64,000 nt of DNA. Origin: Enemella evansiae (GTDB lineage Bacteria; Actinomycetota; Actinomycetes; Propionibacteriales; Propionibacteriaceae). The DNA lies in the NCBI RefSeq assembly GCF_002250705.1, contig NZ_NMVP01000012.1:186001-250000 (forward strand), given 5' to 3'. The notes beneath the pieces were generated by a model. The model worked only from the letters and a program-made list of their open reading frames with translations. It searched no databases and was not told the DNA's origin. This document shows positions 8,845-20,219 of the stretch, one piece after another. The translations under genes were made by a program, and so were the position numbers. Positions within the stretch are counted from its first letter, which is position 1; each line of letters begins with the position of its first letter.

Positions 8845-10095
8845 TCACCGTGCCGTTGCGGTGAGTTCAGCGATCCGGCCGAGGGCCAGTGCGACCTCCG
8901 CGAAGCTGGTACTGAGCGGCGCCAACCCCAGCCGGATGCCGTCCGGTTCGCGGAAGTCGGGGATGATGCCCTCGGTCCACAGCTGCGCGCAGAGTCGCCG
9001 GCTGTCCGGGTGGGCGATGGTGACGTGCCCACCGCGGATGGCCGGGTCGCGCGGCGAGACGAGGCGTACGCCCTCGCCGGCCTGCCCGGCGTCGACGGCG
9101 GCGACCACGAACTCGGTGAGCGCGATCGACTTCTCGCGCACCGAGGCCAGCGACACCCGATCGATCAGCTCGATCGTGTCGGCCACCCCGGCCATCGCGA
9201 GGACCGGTGGCGTACCCGAGATGAAGCCCCGCATTCCCTGGCCTGCTTGATAACCCGGCCCCATCCGAAATGGATCGGCATGTCCCATCCAGCCCTGGAT
9301 CGGTTGCCGGAGATGCGGTTGATGCCGGGTGGCGACGTAGCAGAACGCCGGCGCGCCGGGCCCGCCGTTGAGAAACTTGTAGCTGCAGCCGACCGCGAGG
9401 TCCACCTGGTGGGCATCCAGGTCGGCGGGGACCACCCCGGCGGAATGGCACAGGTCCCACAGGATCAGCGCGCCGGCGTCGTGGGTGAGCTTCGTGATCG
9501 CCGGCAGGTCGGCGATCTGCGCGGATTTGTATGCCACCTGGGAAAGCAGCACGACGGCGGTCCGCTCGTCGAGCACGGCGGCGACCTGGTCGGCGGTCAC
9601 CGCGGCGGCCGGATCGGGGGTGATCCAGACCAGCTCGAAACCGGCCTCGGCGGCGACGCCTTCGGCAACGTAGCGGTCGGTCGGGAAGTTCTCGGTGTCC
9701 ACCACGATGCGGTTGCGCCCTGCCGGTGCGGCGGCGGTCGCGGCCCGGAGCAGCTTGTAGAGCAGCACGGTGGTCGAGTCGGCGAAGCAGACCTGACCCG
9801 GCGCGGCGCCCAGGCAGACCCGGCCGAGTTCGTCACCGAGACGGAACGGCAGCTCCATCCACTGCTCGTCCCAGGAGCGGATCAGCCGGGTGCCCCAGGC
9901 ACCGTCGACGAGATCGAGCAACCGCTGCCGGGTGGCCCGCAGTGGGCGGCCCAGGGAGTTGCCGTCCAGATAGGCCTGGACGGCATCGACACCCTGGCCG
10001 GCCGGTACGAACTCGTCGCGGCAGGCGCGCAGCGGGTCGGCGGCGTCGAGTTGGTCGGCGCGCTCGGTGAGGGTGTTCTGCTGCTGGGTGCTCAC
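8845..10095 (-). CDS. kynU: Kynureninase
   Basis: A 416-residue fold-type I PLP enzyme. [19 protein letters not shown] contains the PLP-binding lysine, and [14 protein letters not shown] the cofactor-ring Asp region. It cleaves L-kynurenine to anthranilate and alanine. The GTG start overlaps the stop of kynA by four bases, so both are coupled. Formamidase, the step between them, is not in the window. Confidence 0.95.
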   Translation of the reverse strand: MSTQQQNTLTERADQLDAADPLRACRDEFVPAGQGVDAVQAYLDGNSLGRPLRATRQRLLDLVDGAWGTRLIRSWDEQWMELPFRLGDELGRVCLGAAPGQVCFADSTTVLLYKLLRAATAAAPAGRNRIVVDTENFPTDRYVAEGVAAEAGFELVWITPDPAAAVTADQVAAVLDERTAVVLLSQVAYKSAQIADLPAITKLTHDAGALILWDLCHSAGVVPADLDAHQVDLAVGCSYKFLNGGPGAPAFCYVATRHQPHLRQPIQGWMGHADPFRMGPGYQAGQGMRGFISGTPPVLAMAGVADTIELIDRVSLASVREKSIALTEFVVAAVDAGQAGEGVRLVSPRDPAIRGGHVTIAHPDSRRLCAQLWTEGIIPDFREPDGIRLGLAPLSTSFAEVALALGRIAELTATAR

Positions 10096-10955
10096 CGGCC
10101 GATCTCCGTCCGGACGGCGAACAGTTCGGGGAAGAAGGTGAGGTCGAGCGCCCGCTGCAGGAAGCCGACCCCCGAGGAGCCACCGGTACCGGTCTTCATC
10201 CCGATCGTGCGCTGCACGGTCTTCAGGTGCCGGAAGCGCCAGAGCTGGAAGTTGTCCTCCAGGTCGACGAGCTCCTCGCAGGCCTCGTAGACGTCCCAGT
10301 GGTCGTGGGCGTGGGAATAGATGTCGGCGAAGACCTTGGTGAGTTCGGGGTCGCTGACGTGGGCGGTGGTGACATCGCGCTCCAGCACCCGCTGCGGGAT
10401 CGGGTAGCCGCGGCGGGCCAGGCCGCGCAGGAACTCGTCGTAGAGGCTGGGCCGGTGCAGCAGATCATCGAGCAGGGCGTACGCGTCGGGGTCGGCACGG
10501 TGCACCTTGAGCATGCCCCGGTTCTTGTTGCCGAGTGCGAACTCGACGGCCCGGTACTGCCAGGACTGGAAACCCGACGCGTGACCGAGGAAGCCGCGGA
10601 ACTCGGCGTACTCGCTGGGGGTCAGCGTCGCCAGCACCGACCACTGATCGGTGAGAGTGCGCTGGATGTGCTTCACCCGCGCGATCCGCTTCAGCGAGAC
10701 CCGCATCTCGTCACCTGCCAGCAGATCCATCGCCGAGGTGAGCTCGTGCAGCATCAGCTTGAGCCAGAGCTCGGAGGTCTGGTGCTGGATGATGAACAGC
10801 ATCTCGTCGTGGTGCACCGGGTCGCTGACCGGTTGCTGAGCGGCGAGCAGGGTCGGCAGCTGCAGATAGGAGTCGTAGCTCATCTGCTCGGCGAAGTCCG
10901 TGTGCACCCCGGCCTCGATGTCGCGGGTGTTGCGGGCACGGGTCTCGTCGGTCAC
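10092..10955 (-). CDS. kynA: Tryptophan 2,3-dioxygenase
   Basis: A 287-residue heme enzyme. [20 protein letters not shown] and the later [17 protein letters not shown] region are typical of TDO. It converts L-tryptophan to N-formylkynurenine, the first step towards the kynureninase encoded downstream. The frame is open to 11213, but the start is placed at the GTG at 10955 because a TAGGGT -10 box lies seven bases upstream. A second GTG at 10964 lies inside that promoter spacing. The predicted mRNA is therefore leaderless. Confidence 0.93.
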   Translation of the reverse strand: MTDETRARNTRDIEAGVHTDFAEQMSYDSYLQLPTLLAAQQPVSDPVHHDEMLFIIQHQTSELWLKLMLHELTSAMDLLAGDEMRVSLKRIARVKHIQRTLTDQWSVLATLTPSEYAEFRGFLGHASGFQSWQYRAVEFALGNKNRGMLKVHRADPDAYALLDDLLHRPSLYDEFLRGLARRGYPIPQRVLERDVTTAHVSDPELTKVFADIYSHAHDHWDVYEACEELVDLEDNFQLWRFRHLKTVQRTIGMKTGTGGSSGVGFLQRALDLTFFPELFAVRTEIGR

Positions 10956-10992
10956 CTTCTGCACCCTAAGTGTCCGATTTGAACTCTGTCCA
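10956..10992 (-). promoter_or_regulatory. Leaderless promoter of kynA
   Basis: On the minus strand TAGGGT (10968-10963) is a -10 box ending seven bases before the GTG start. TGGACA, 18 bases further upstream, is a plausible -35 and overlaps the DnaA-box-like site at 10986-10994. Confidence 0.55.
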
Positions 10993-11085
10993 CAGCGCGC
11001 GATCCGGACAGCATCCGCGCGGTCGGATCGGAGTTGTCCACATCCCACGGGGTGTACGCCCGACATCTGCGACGGGTTGTCCACA
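10986..11085 (+). promoter_or_regulatory. Three DnaA-box-like sequences
   Basis: CTGTCCACA (10986-10994), TTGTCCACA (11034-11042) and TTGTCCACA (11077-11085) lie in one orientation within 100 bp. TTGTCCACA matches the GC-rich actinomycete DnaA-box consensus. There is no dnaA or dnaN nearby, so this is not an obvious origin. A regulatory or titration site is possible, as is chance. Confidence 0.4.
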
Positions 11086-11125
11086 GGGGGTGCACGAATC
11101 GGCGCGAGCTTCACCAAGGTGCGGT

Positions 11126-12073
11126 ATGAGACCACGACAAGATCCCTCTCCCGGACTACTCGCGCTGGCCGAGGCCCAGGCGTACACGCTGAGTCGACGG
11201 CAGTGCCGGGCACACGGGCTCGGCCCCGATGTCATCGCACGCCTGATCCACTCGAACTGGCAGGTGATCACCCCGGGTGTGTATGCCGTCCACCCGCTGC
11301 CGATCGACTGGCTGGCCCGTGCCTGGACCGGGGTCCTGATCGGCGGTGAGACCGCACTGGTCGGCGGCTGGGCGGCTGCTCATCTGCACGGATTCGCGAA
11401 CGAACCGCGGTTGATCCAGATCTGGGTCGGCAAGACCCCACCGCGCCCTCGGCCCCAGATCTACTTCCGCCGCGATGGCCACGGACGCACGGCCACCCAG
11501 GACGGAATCCCGCGTACCGGTGTCGTGGACACCGTCCTCGATCTGTGCCAACGATCGACAGCCGATGGCGTGGCCTCGTTGATCGCCGAGGCCTGCAACA
11601 AGACCGCGGTGACACCCGACGAACTGGCCGAGGCGGTGGGCCGCCGCGTGACACTGGGGCAGCGGGAGCTGATCCGGGAGTGCCTGGAAGCGGTGACCGG
11701 CGGTGCCGACAGCGCCCTGGAGCGTCGCTATCTCCTCGATGTGGAACAGGCGCACGGCCTCCCCACCGCACATCGGCAATCGTGGACCGATCAGGCCACA
11801 CGAGTGGACGCACTGTTGGCCGAGTATGGCGTGGTGGTCGAGCTCGACGGCCGCAAGGGGCACATCGGCACCGGTGCTTTCCGCGACCTGCGGCGCGACA
11901 ACGAACACCAGACCCGGGGGCTGATCACGCTGCGATACGGGTGGGACGACTTGGTGTTCCGGCCCTGCGAGGTGGCTCGGCAGATCGCGATGGTGCTCAT
12001 GCAGCGCGGTTGGCCGGGGCCGATGACGCGATGCGCGCACTGCTTGGAAGCCCCGCTGGCAATCGCGGGGTGA
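11126..12073 (+). CDS. AbiEi/DUF559-type protein
   Basis: A 315-residue protein. The N-terminus ([19 protein letters not shown], then [10 protein letters not shown]) resembles the winged-helix domain of AbiEi antitoxins. The C-terminal ~110 residues ([36 protein letters not shown]) resemble a DUF559/Vsr-like PD-(D/E)XK nuclease fold. Such solitary proteins are common and multicopy in actinomycetes and have no firmly known role. No AbiEii toxin gene is adjacent. It is encoded divergently from kynA. Confidence 0.7.
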   Translation: MRPRQDPSPGLLALAEAQAYTLSRRQCRAHGLGPDVIARLIHSNWQVITPGVYAVHPLPIDWLARAWTGVLIGGETALVGGWAAAHLHGFANEPRLIQIWVGKTPPRPRPQIYFRRDGHGRTATQDGIPRTGVVDTVLDLCQRSTADGVASLIAEACNKTAVTPDELAEAVGRRVTLGQRELIRECLEAVTGGADSALERRYLLDVEQAHGLPTAHRQSWTDQATRVDALLAEYGVVVELDGRKGHIGTGAFRDLRRDNEHQTRGLITLRYGWDDLVFRPCEVARQIAMVLMQRGWPGPMTRCAHCLEAPLAIAG

Positions 12074-12078
12074 CTACA

Positions 12079-12135
12079 ACTGGTGAATTGGACGACTTCG
12101 GAGGGGTGTACCCGGGAGCCGTCCAATTCACCGGT
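12079..12135. repeat. Long perfect stem-loop after the DUF559 gene
   Basis: GGTGAATTGGACG (12082-12094) and CGTCCAATTCACC (12120-12132) are perfect complements. Pairing extends to 12079/12135 through one G-U pair, and the loop is 25 bases. It begins six bases after the stop codon. It may terminate transcription, although no T-run follows. Confidence 0.6.
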
Positions 12136-12197
12136 TGACAACACAGTTCAAATTGGATGGTTGCCGGGGCCCCGAGTTCGGCGGGGTGTAACCGGGA
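12094..12197 (+). repeat. Imperfect 24-bp direct repeat
   Basis: Bases 12094-12117 and 12174-12197 match at all but three positions and share GGGGTGTA. The first copy lies in the loop of the stem-loop; the second sits just before the next gene. Confidence 0.5.
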
Positions 12198-12225
12198 TGT
12201 CACCCGGGCGGGTGATGCTGGGCCG

Positions 12226-13293
12226 GTGACCAACGCTGCTCGAGACCTCTTCCCTCGCCCGGACCACGCGGTGCTGACCCGGCGAGCACTGCTCGGGGTG
12301 GGTGGCTCGCTCGCCGCCGCGGGCCTGCTCGCCGGGACGGCCCGCCCGGCCGCGGCCCGGCAGCCGTTCCGGATCGCGGTGGCGACCAACGAACCGTGGG
12401 GCACCTACCACGTCAGACCGATGCTCGATGAGGTCGCGGCCCGCGGTGGAACCCTCACCCAGCTCGTGCCCGACCGCTCCGGGCTGCCAGCCGGGGATCC
12501 GGTGACCGCACTCCCGCTCGCCACCGCGAACCCGCGCGACGTCGATGTGCTGGTGGTCTCCGGCGCCACCGACTGGCCGGCCCGGGCGGTCCGCGCGCTG
12601 CCCGGCGTACCGGTGGTGGCCTCCGGACTCGCCTATCTCAACCCGACCCGCGCCCCGTACGCCGCCGAGGTCGCCGCCCGGATCACCGCGGCCACCGCCG
12701 GCTCGAACGCCGAGCAGCAGACCTTCGCCGCGCATCTGGGAATCCGGCCGCAGCAGATTCGGGTCGTCGGCATCCCCGAGCTCGACGACCTGCCGGAGCG
12801 CCGACCCGAACCGGGCACGGTGTTGATCCTCACCTCGGTCACCTACCCCGACGCCACCGGCGGTGCCGCCCCGGGGACCGAGCTGCTGCTGGCCTCCGCG
12901 CGGGCCCTTGCCGCGCAGGGCAAACGGATCATCGTCGGCCTGCACCCGCGCGAGAATCCCGCCCTGTGGAGCGAGTTCGAGATCGCCGCCGAGGGGTCGC
13001 TCGCCGCATCGGCGCGCGCGGAGGTCGCGATCGGCATCCCGGGGACGGTGTTCCCGAAGATCGCCGCGGTCGGCACCCCGCTGGTCGGGGTGGTCGCCGA
13101 CGGGCTGAACGTTCCGGACTACCTGCTCAGCGTGTGTACGCCGGCCCGCACCCTCGATGAGGTGCTGGCGGCGGTCACCGCCGCCCGGCCGGTGTCCCGC
13201 CAGCAGCTGCGCGAGGTCGTCGGGCCGATCGGGCGCGCTGGTCGCACGCTGGTCCAGGCCTGGTACGCGGCCAGCCGGGCCGGCGCTCGCTGA
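12226..13293 (+). CDS. Exported protein of unknown function, Tat-type signal
   Basis: A 355-residue protein from a GTG start. The N-terminus LTRRALLGVGGSLAAAGLLA, followed by ARPAAA, looks like a twin-arginine signal peptide. The mature part alternates beta strands and helices in a Rossmann-like way (VDVLVVSGAT, KRIIVGLHPRENP, AIGIPGTVFPKIAAVGTPLVGV). The last segment is reminiscent of the sugar-nucleotide half of GT-B glycosyltransferases. I do not recognise the family. The start lacks a clear ribosome site. The next gene follows after about 50 bp. Confidence 0.65.
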   Translation: MTNAARDLFPRPDHAVLTRRALLGVGGSLAAAGLLAGTARPAAARQPFRIAVATNEPWGTYHVRPMLDEVAARGGTLTQLVPDRSGLPAGDPVTALPLATANPRDVDVLVVSGATDWPARAVRALPGVPVVASGLAYLNPTRAPYAAEVAARITAATAGSNAEQQTFAAHLGIRPQQIRVVGIPELDDLPERRPEPGTVLILTSVTYPDATGGAAPGTELLLASARALAAQGKRIIVGLHPRENPALWSEFEIAAEGSLAASARAEVAIGIPGTVFPKIAAVGTPLVGVVADGLNVPDYLLSVCTPARTLDEVLAAVTAARPVSRQQLREVVGPIGRAGRTLVQAWYAASRAGAR

Positions 13294-13344
13294 CCTCCGA
13301 TCAGCGGACGGTTCCTGTCCGGTTGCCCCGGGATCCTTGTGCTC

Positions 13345-14460
13345 ATGGACATCACAACGTTCACCCTGCGCATCGACGACGATCGGCTGGCCGATCTGCA
13401 CCGCCGCTTGGGCGAGACCCGGTGGCCCACCGAGGACCCCCGGGCCGAGGAGGACTGGGGGTTGCCGCAGCCGGTCGCCCGAGAGCTGGCGGCCTACTGG
13501 GCCGACGGCTTCGACTGGCGCGCCCAGGAGGAGCGGATCAACGCCGTGCCGCAGTTCACCGCACCGATCGACGGCCATGAGCTGCATTTCTTCCACCAGC
13601 ACAGCGATCGCGAGGATGCGACCCCGTTGCTGCTGCTGCACGGCTGGCCCGGTTCGTCCACCGAGTTCTTGCCGATGCTCGATGCCCTCACCGACCCGCC
13701 GGAGGATCAGCCCGCATTCGAGGTGATCGTGCCCAGCCTGCCCGGATTCGGGATGGGCGGGGCGGCACCGGGCTGGGATGCCGATCGGGTGGCCGCCGCA
13801 CTCGCCACGCTGATGCGCGGGCTCGGCTATTCGCGCTACTGGGTGCATGCCTACGACTTCGGCGCCATCATCGCCCGCAAGCTCGCGATCACCGCCCCCG
13901 AGGAGGTGGCGATGCTGCATCTCACCCAGGTGCTGCAGGGTGAGCAGTTGACCCGGGAGACCGCCGACCCCGACGACGCGTGGGAGCAGAAGGCCCTGGC
14001 CGCCGGCGAGCACTATGCCTGGCAGCTGATGGGGTACGCGATGCTGCAGTCCACCCGGCCGGAGGCGCTGGCCTACGGCCTCAGCGATTCACCGGTCGGC
14101 CTGCTGGGCTGGTTGGTCGACGTCCAACGGGTCTGGGCGGCGACGCCCGATGCCCTGGACCGCGACGAGATGCTGACCACGGTCTCGCTCTACTGGTTCG
14201 GCAACACCATTGCCTCCTCGATCCGCTACTACCGCTCCGGGGCCGGGGAGTGGGGTGCCGAACAGGCCGATTGTCCTGTACCGGTGGCGATCGCGGCGAT
14301 GCCGGACGACTTCGGCATCCCGGTCCGTCGGCTGGTCGAGAAGCACAACGACGTCCGCCGCTGGCGGGTGCTGGAGCGCGGTGGGCACTTCGCCGGATGG
14401 GAGCAGCCCGAACTGATGGTGGCCGAGTTGCGGGATGCGCGGACCGAGCTGGGCGGTTAG
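13345..14460 (+). CDS. Epoxide hydrolase (EHN-domain alpha/beta hydrolase)
   Basis: A 371-residue protein. It has the N-terminal EHN domain (about 1-110), the oxyanion motif HGWPGSS and the nucleophile Asp in VHAYDFGAI. The distal His is in RGGHFAGWEQPE. This is the architecture of microsomal-type epoxide hydrolases, which open epoxides through an Asp ester intermediate. The substrate is unknown. Its TAG stop overlaps the TAA of the convergent sulfatase within TTAG at 14457-14460. Confidence 0.9.
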   Translation: MDITTFTLRIDDDRLADLHRRLGETRWPTEDPRAEEDWGLPQPVARELAAYWADGFDWRAQEERINAVPQFTAPIDGHELHFFHQHSDREDATPLLLLHGWPGSSTEFLPMLDALTDPPEDQPAFEVIVPSLPGFGMGGAAPGWDADRVAAALATLMRGLGYSRYWVHAYDFGAIIARKLAITAPEEVAMLHLTQVLQGEQLTRETADPDDAWEQKALAAGEHYAWQLMGYAMLQSTRPEALAYGLSDSPVGLLGWLVDVQRVWAATPDALDRDEMLTTVSLYWFGNTIASSIRYYRSGAGEWGAEQADCPVPVAIAAMPDDFGIPVRRLVEKHNDVRRWRVLERGGHFAGWEQPELMVAELRDARTELGG

Positions 14461-15896
14461 GCCCCCTGGAGACCCGGCGGGACCGGTTGCGAGGGATGCG
14501 GCCGGTCCCCCAGCTCCGCCTGCTTGCGCCACAGTTGTCGGGTCAGCTCCGCGCGCACCTCGGCGTACGCCGGATCTCCTGCCACATTGCGCAATTCCTG
14601 CGGATCAGCCTGCAGGTCGTAGAGCTCCCAATAGGGGTCGAAGCGGGCCTGCGTGGTACCGGGGATGCCCATTCCGTCGTTGTAGAAGTAGATCAGCTTG
14701 TAGCGATCGGTCCGCAGGCCGTAGTGCGCGAGGGTGCGGTGGTTGTGCTCGTCGTTCTCCCAGTAGCGGTAGTAGAAGGCGCCACCGGGTTCATCGGCGC
14801 GGGCACCGGTCAGCTCGGGCCAGACGCTCTCCCCCTGCATCCGCGCGGGCGCGGGCACGTCGGCGGCCTCGAGGAGGGTCTGGGCGAAGTCGACGTTGGT
14901 GACGATCCGCCGGATCGGTTCCGGATCGGCCGGGATCAGTGCCGGGCAGCTGATCAGGAACGGCATCTGGATGGATTCCTCATACATGAAGCGTTTGTCG
15001 AACCAGCCGTGGTCGCCGAGGAAGAAGCCCTGGTCGGAGACGTAGATCAGGATCGTGTCGTCGAAGCGGCCGTTGTCGTCCAGCCAGTCGATCACCCGGC
15101 CGACATTGTCGTCGATCGAGGCGACGCAGGCCAGATAGTCCTCCATGTAGCGGCGGTATTTCCAGCGTGCCAGCTCTTCACCGGTCAACCCCGCGGGCGG
15201 GGCGACCTTGAGATCGTCCAACGTCAGATCGTCCGCGATCCGCATCAGCGCCCGCCGGGCCGCCGCACCGCGGGTGGCGTAGTCGTCGTCGAAGGTGTCC
15301 GGCAGCGGGATCTCCGCGTCGGCGTACATGCCGGCATGTTTCGCATCCGGTTCCCAGTTGCGGTGCGGGGCCTTGTGGTGCAGCAGCAGGCAGAACGGGT
15401 CCTCGGCCGGCACCGTCGCCAACCAGTCCAACGAGAGGTCGGTGATGATGTCGGTCGCGTACCCCGGAATCGTCCGGATCCCTTCGCTGGTGAGGAATCT
15501 GGGATCGTGGTATTCCCCCTGACCGAGCAGCACCGCCCAGTCGTCGAAGTGTTCCGGGTCGTGTCCGGGTCCCTCACCGAGGTGCCATTTCCCGAAGACC
15601 GCGGTGGCGTACCCGGCCTCGGAGAGTGCGGAGACGAAGGTCGGCTGGGTGGACAGCATCGGCGTCTCCAGCCCATACACCCCGTTCACGTGCGAGTACG
15701 CCCCGGTGAGGATCGAGGCGCGGCTCGGGGTGCAGATCGAGTTCGTGACGAAGCAACGATCCAGCCGCCGACCCCGCTCGGCGATCTCATCGAGCCGCGG
15801 GGTCTGGTTCACCCGTGATCCGTAGGCCCCGATCGCGTGCGCGGCGTGATCGTCGGTGAGGATCATCAGGATGTTCGGGCGAGCGGCCACGATCAC
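14457..15896 (-). CDS. Type I sulfatase (alkaline-phosphatase superfamily)
   Basis: A 479-residue sulfatase. ILMILTDDHAAHA is the metal-binding N-terminus. CTPSR (Cys55-Arg59) is the formylglycine motif; Cys55 must be oxidised by a maturation enzyme not encoded here. LIYVSDQGFFLGDHGWFDKR carries the second metal ligands. No signal peptide is seen, so it is probably cytoplasmic. The GTG start overlaps the hspR stop by four bases, which places it at the distal end of the dnaK operon. The substrate (a sulfate ester) is unknown. Confidence 0.92.
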   Translation of the reverse strand: MIVAARPNILMILTDDHAAHAIGAYGSRVNQTPRLDEIAERGRRLDRCFVTNSICTPSRASILTGAYSHVNGVYGLETPMLSTQPTFVSALSEAGYATAVFGKWHLGEGPGHDPEHFDDWAVLLGQGEYHDPRFLTSEGIRTIPGYATDIITDLSLDWLATVPAEDPFCLLLHHKAPHRNWEPDAKHAGMYADAEIPLPDTFDDDYATRGAAARRALMRIADDLTLDDLKVAPPAGLTGEELARWKYRRYMEDYLACVASIDDNVGRVIDWLDDNGRFDDTILIYVSDQGFFLGDHGWFDKRFMYEESIQMPFLISCPALIPADPEPIRRIVTNVDFAQTLLEAADVPAPARMQGESVWPELTGARADEPGGAFYYRYWENDEHNHRTLAHYGLRTDRYKLIYFYNDGMGIPGTTQARFDPYWELYDLQADPQELRNVAGDPAYAEVRAELTRQLWRKQAELGDRPHPSQPVPPGLQGA

Positions 15897-16360
15897 CGTC
15901 CCAGTTGACGTGGCGGATTGCGCCGGGCGTAGCGGCGCTGCGCGGGAGTGAGGTGCACCCCACCGACCTGATCGGCGGTGAACAGGCGGGAGCCGGCGGG
16001 CGCCGAGTGGGCGAGCCGCAGCAGTTCGGTGAGTTCGCTGGCGTGTTCACGCAGCTCCTCGAGTTCGGCCTCCAGCTCGAGGATCCGGCGGATCCCCTGC
16101 AGGTTGATGCCCTCGTCCTGGCTGAGCCGCTGGATCAACCGCAGGCGGCTGACATCGCGCGGGGAATAGCGGCGGCCGCGACCGGAGGTGCGGCGCGGTT
16201 GGACGAGCCCCATCCGGTCATAGCTGCGCAGCGTCTGCGGGTGCATCCCGGAGAGCTTCGCGGCCACCGAGATGACGAAGATCGGGGCGTCCCGGTCGAC
16301 GACCTGGAGGCCGTCACCGGGAACCTGCCCCGACTCGTCGTCCTGCTTGCGCGGGGACAT
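15893..16360 (-). CDS. hspR: HspR, MerR-family heat-shock repressor
   Basis: A 155-residue MerR protein. The HTH lies at about 28-95 (PIFVISVAAKLSGMHPQTLR, YDRMGLVQPRRTSGRGRRYS). A leucine-rich coiled coil follows (LELEAELEELREHASELTEL). HspR with DnaK as co-repressor binds HAIR sites to repress dnaK. It starts within the dnaJ stop (TGATG), and three HAIR-like operators precede dnaK, so autoregulation is strongly implied. Confidence 0.95.
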   Translation of the reverse strand: MSPRKQDDESGQVPGDGLQVVDRDAPIFVISVAAKLSGMHPQTLRSYDRMGLVQPRRTSGRGRRYSPRDVSRLRLIQRLSQDEGINLQGIRRILELEAELEELREHASELTELLRLAHSAPAGSRLFTADQVGGVHLTPAQRRYARRNPPRQLGR

Positions 16361-17520
16361 CAGGCACCGAGCCCGGCCCGCGGATCGGGTTCGGAGGCCT
16401 TGTCGGCGTACGCCTGCAGCGCCGAGCGGGCGTCCTCGGACAGCTCCGAGGGCACGACCACCTCGACGGTGACCAGCAGGTCTCCCGGCGTACCGTCCTT
16501 TCGGGTGATGCCCTTCCCGCGGGCCCGGAAGGTGCGGCCGTTCGGCGTACCCGCCGGCACCTTCAGGCGTACCGGAAGACCGTTCAGCGTCGGCACCTCG
16601 ATCTGGGCGCCCAGGGCGGCCTCGGTGAAGGTGATCGGCACGGACACGGTGAGGTTGTCACCGCTGCGCCCGAAGACCGGGTGCGGCAGCACGTGCACGA
16701 TCACGTAGAGGTCGCCGGCCGCGCCGCCGTTCTCGCCGGCACCGCCCTTGCCCTTGATCCGGATCCGCTGCCCGTCGGTCACCCCGGCCGGGATGCGTAC
16801 CTGCATCGTCCGGGTCGACTTGGCCCGCCCGGAGCCGTTGCAGACCGGGCAGGGATCCTCGACGATCAGGCCGCGGCCGCGGCAGTCGACACAGGGTTCG
16901 CTGACCGCGAAGACGCCACCGGAGGTGGAGGTGGTCATCCCCGAGCCGTGGCAGGTCGGGCAGACCTTCGGCATCGTCCCGGCGCGGGCGCCGGTGCCGT
17001 GGCAGGCGGAACAGGCATCGGTGGACACCATCTGGATCGGTACCGTCTTGCCGGCCACCGCGTCGGTGAAGTCCAGGGTGACCTCACCCTCGACGTCGGT
17101 GCCGCGGCGCGGCCCGCGTCCACCGGTGGAGGTACGCCCGCCACTGCCGCGGTTGAACAGCCCGCCGAAGATGTCGCCGAAGTCACCCGCGCCGCCCTGG
17201 GCCTGCCGGAACAGGTCCTCGGCGGTGGGTGCGCCACCGCGACCGGATCCACCGCCGCTGCCCGGGAAGCGAAATCCGCCGCCGCCGAACAGCTTGCGGG
17301 CGTCGTCGTATTCCTTGCGCTTCTTGGCATCGGAGAGGATCGAGTTGGCCTCGGAGGCCTCCTTGAACCGCTTCTCCGCCGCGGCGTTGTCGGGGTTCTG
17401 GTCCGGGTGGTTCTCCCGGGCGATCTTGCGGAACGCCTTCTTGATCTCGTCCGCACTGGCGTCCTTGGACACGCCAAGGACCTTGTAGTAGTCCTTTTCG
17501 ATCCAGTCCTTGGTGCTCAT
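16360..17520 (-). CDS. dnaJ: Chaperone DnaJ
   Basis: A 386-residue type I Hsp40. It has a J domain with HPD (about residues 10-75), a Gly/Phe-rich linker (GGGGFRFPGSGGGSGRGG), four zinc-binding CXXCXGXG repeats (CSACHGTG, CPTCHGSG, CVDCRGRG, CPVCNGSG) and the C-terminal substrate domain. It stimulates DnaK ATPase and delivers clients. It is the third gene of the operon, 24 bp after grpE, with a plain ATG start. Confidence 0.97.
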   Translation of the reverse strand: MSTKDWIEKDYYKVLGVSKDASADEIKKAFRKIARENHPDQNPDNAAAEKRFKEASEANSILSDAKKRKEYDDARKLFGGGGFRFPGSGGGSGRGGAPTAEDLFRQAQGGAGDFGDIFGGLFNRGSGGRTSTGGRGPRRGTDVEGEVTLDFTDAVAGKTVPIQMVSTDACSACHGTGARAGTMPKVCPTCHGSGMTTSTSGGVFAVSEPCVDCRGRGLIVEDPCPVCNGSGRAKSTRTMQVRIPAGVTDGQRIRIKGKGGAGENGGAAGDLYVIVHVLPHPVFGRSGDNLTVSVPITFTEAALGAQIEVPTLNGLPVRLKVPAGTPNGRTFRARGKGITRKDGTPGDLLVTVEVVVPSELSEDARSALQAYADKASEPDPRAGLGA

Positions 17521-17544
17521 CGGCCTTCCTTGCGTGTATCGATG

Positions 17545-18198
17545 TCAGCCAGCGTTGGTGTCGCCACCCTCGGCGCCCGGTTCGGGTTCCCCGGTGGGCA
17601 TCGCCACCGCGACCCGGGCGGGACGCAGTACGCGGCCGCGGAAGCGGTAGCCGACCTGCATCACGTCGAGCAGCGTCGGCTCACCGGCACCGGGCGTGGG
17701 CGCCTGCATCAGGGCGTCGTGCAGCTGCGGGTCGAAGGGCTCACCCTTGTCGCCGTAGACCTCGATGCCGTACTTGGCGGCGACCTTCTCCAGCTCCTCG
17801 GCGAGCAGCTTGAACCCGCCGCTGAGTTCCTCGTGCTGGCGGGCGGTGCGCAGATCGTCCAGCACCGGCAGCAGGTCGACCACGACGGCCTCGATGCCGG
17901 CCCCGCGGGCCTGGTCGCGGTCGCGGTCGACGCGCCGCTTGTAGTTCACGTATTCGGCCTGCAGCCGCTTCAGATCGTTGGTCCGCTCACCGAGCTGGGT
18001 CTCCAGTTCGGCGATCCGGGCGTCCTGCGCTCCGGTGCCGGTCTCCGCACCGTCGGCGGAGGCGTTGTCGGGGTACGCCTGGTCGGCCGCGCGGCGGGGG
18101 GTGCCCATCGGCTCCTGGGGCACCTGCTGCGCGGCGGCGGGGTCGAGATCGTCGCCGCTGGGGGCGCCCGGCTCGGTGTGTCCGTGCGATGGTTCCAC
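17545..18198 (-). CDS. grpE: Nucleotide exchange factor GrpE
   Basis: A 217-residue protein. A disordered acidic N-terminus is followed by a long coiled coil (AELETQLGERTNDLKRLQAE, YVNYKRRVDRDRDQ) and the C-terminal beta domain (YGIEVYGDKGEPFDPQLHDA, VMQVGYRFRGRVLRPARVAV). It releases ADP from DnaK. The GTG at 18198 is chosen because AGGAGA lies four bases upstream. The 106-bp gap to dnaK has no recognised element. Confidence 0.95.
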   Translation of the reverse strand: MEPSHGHTEPGAPSGDDLDPAAAQQVPQEPMGTPRRAADQAYPDNASADGAETGTGAQDARIAELETQLGERTNDLKRLQAEYVNYKRRVDRDRDQARGAGIEAVVVDLLPVLDDLRTARQHEELSGGFKLLAEELEKVAAKYGIEVYGDKGEPFDPQLHDALMQAPTPGAGEPTLLDVMQVGYRFRGRVLRPARVAVAMPTGEPEPGAEGGDTNAG

Positions 18199-18304
18199 GT
18201 TGTCTCCTGTGTTCTTCGTCAGCGTCGGCTCGGCGATGGCCGAAGTGGTGCGCAGCCGGCGGCACGATGGCCGCGAGGCCACCGTGCCGCCGGATGCGGT
18301 CAGC

Positions 18305-20188
<1,884 letters not shown>

Positions 20189-20219
20189 GTGTGTTTCCTC
20201 CAGTGCGGTGTTTCGATTT

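Noticed and set aside
10986..11085. Replication origin
   Set aside because: DnaA-like boxes are present, but dnaA, dnaN, gyrB and a clear AT-rich unwinding region are all absent.
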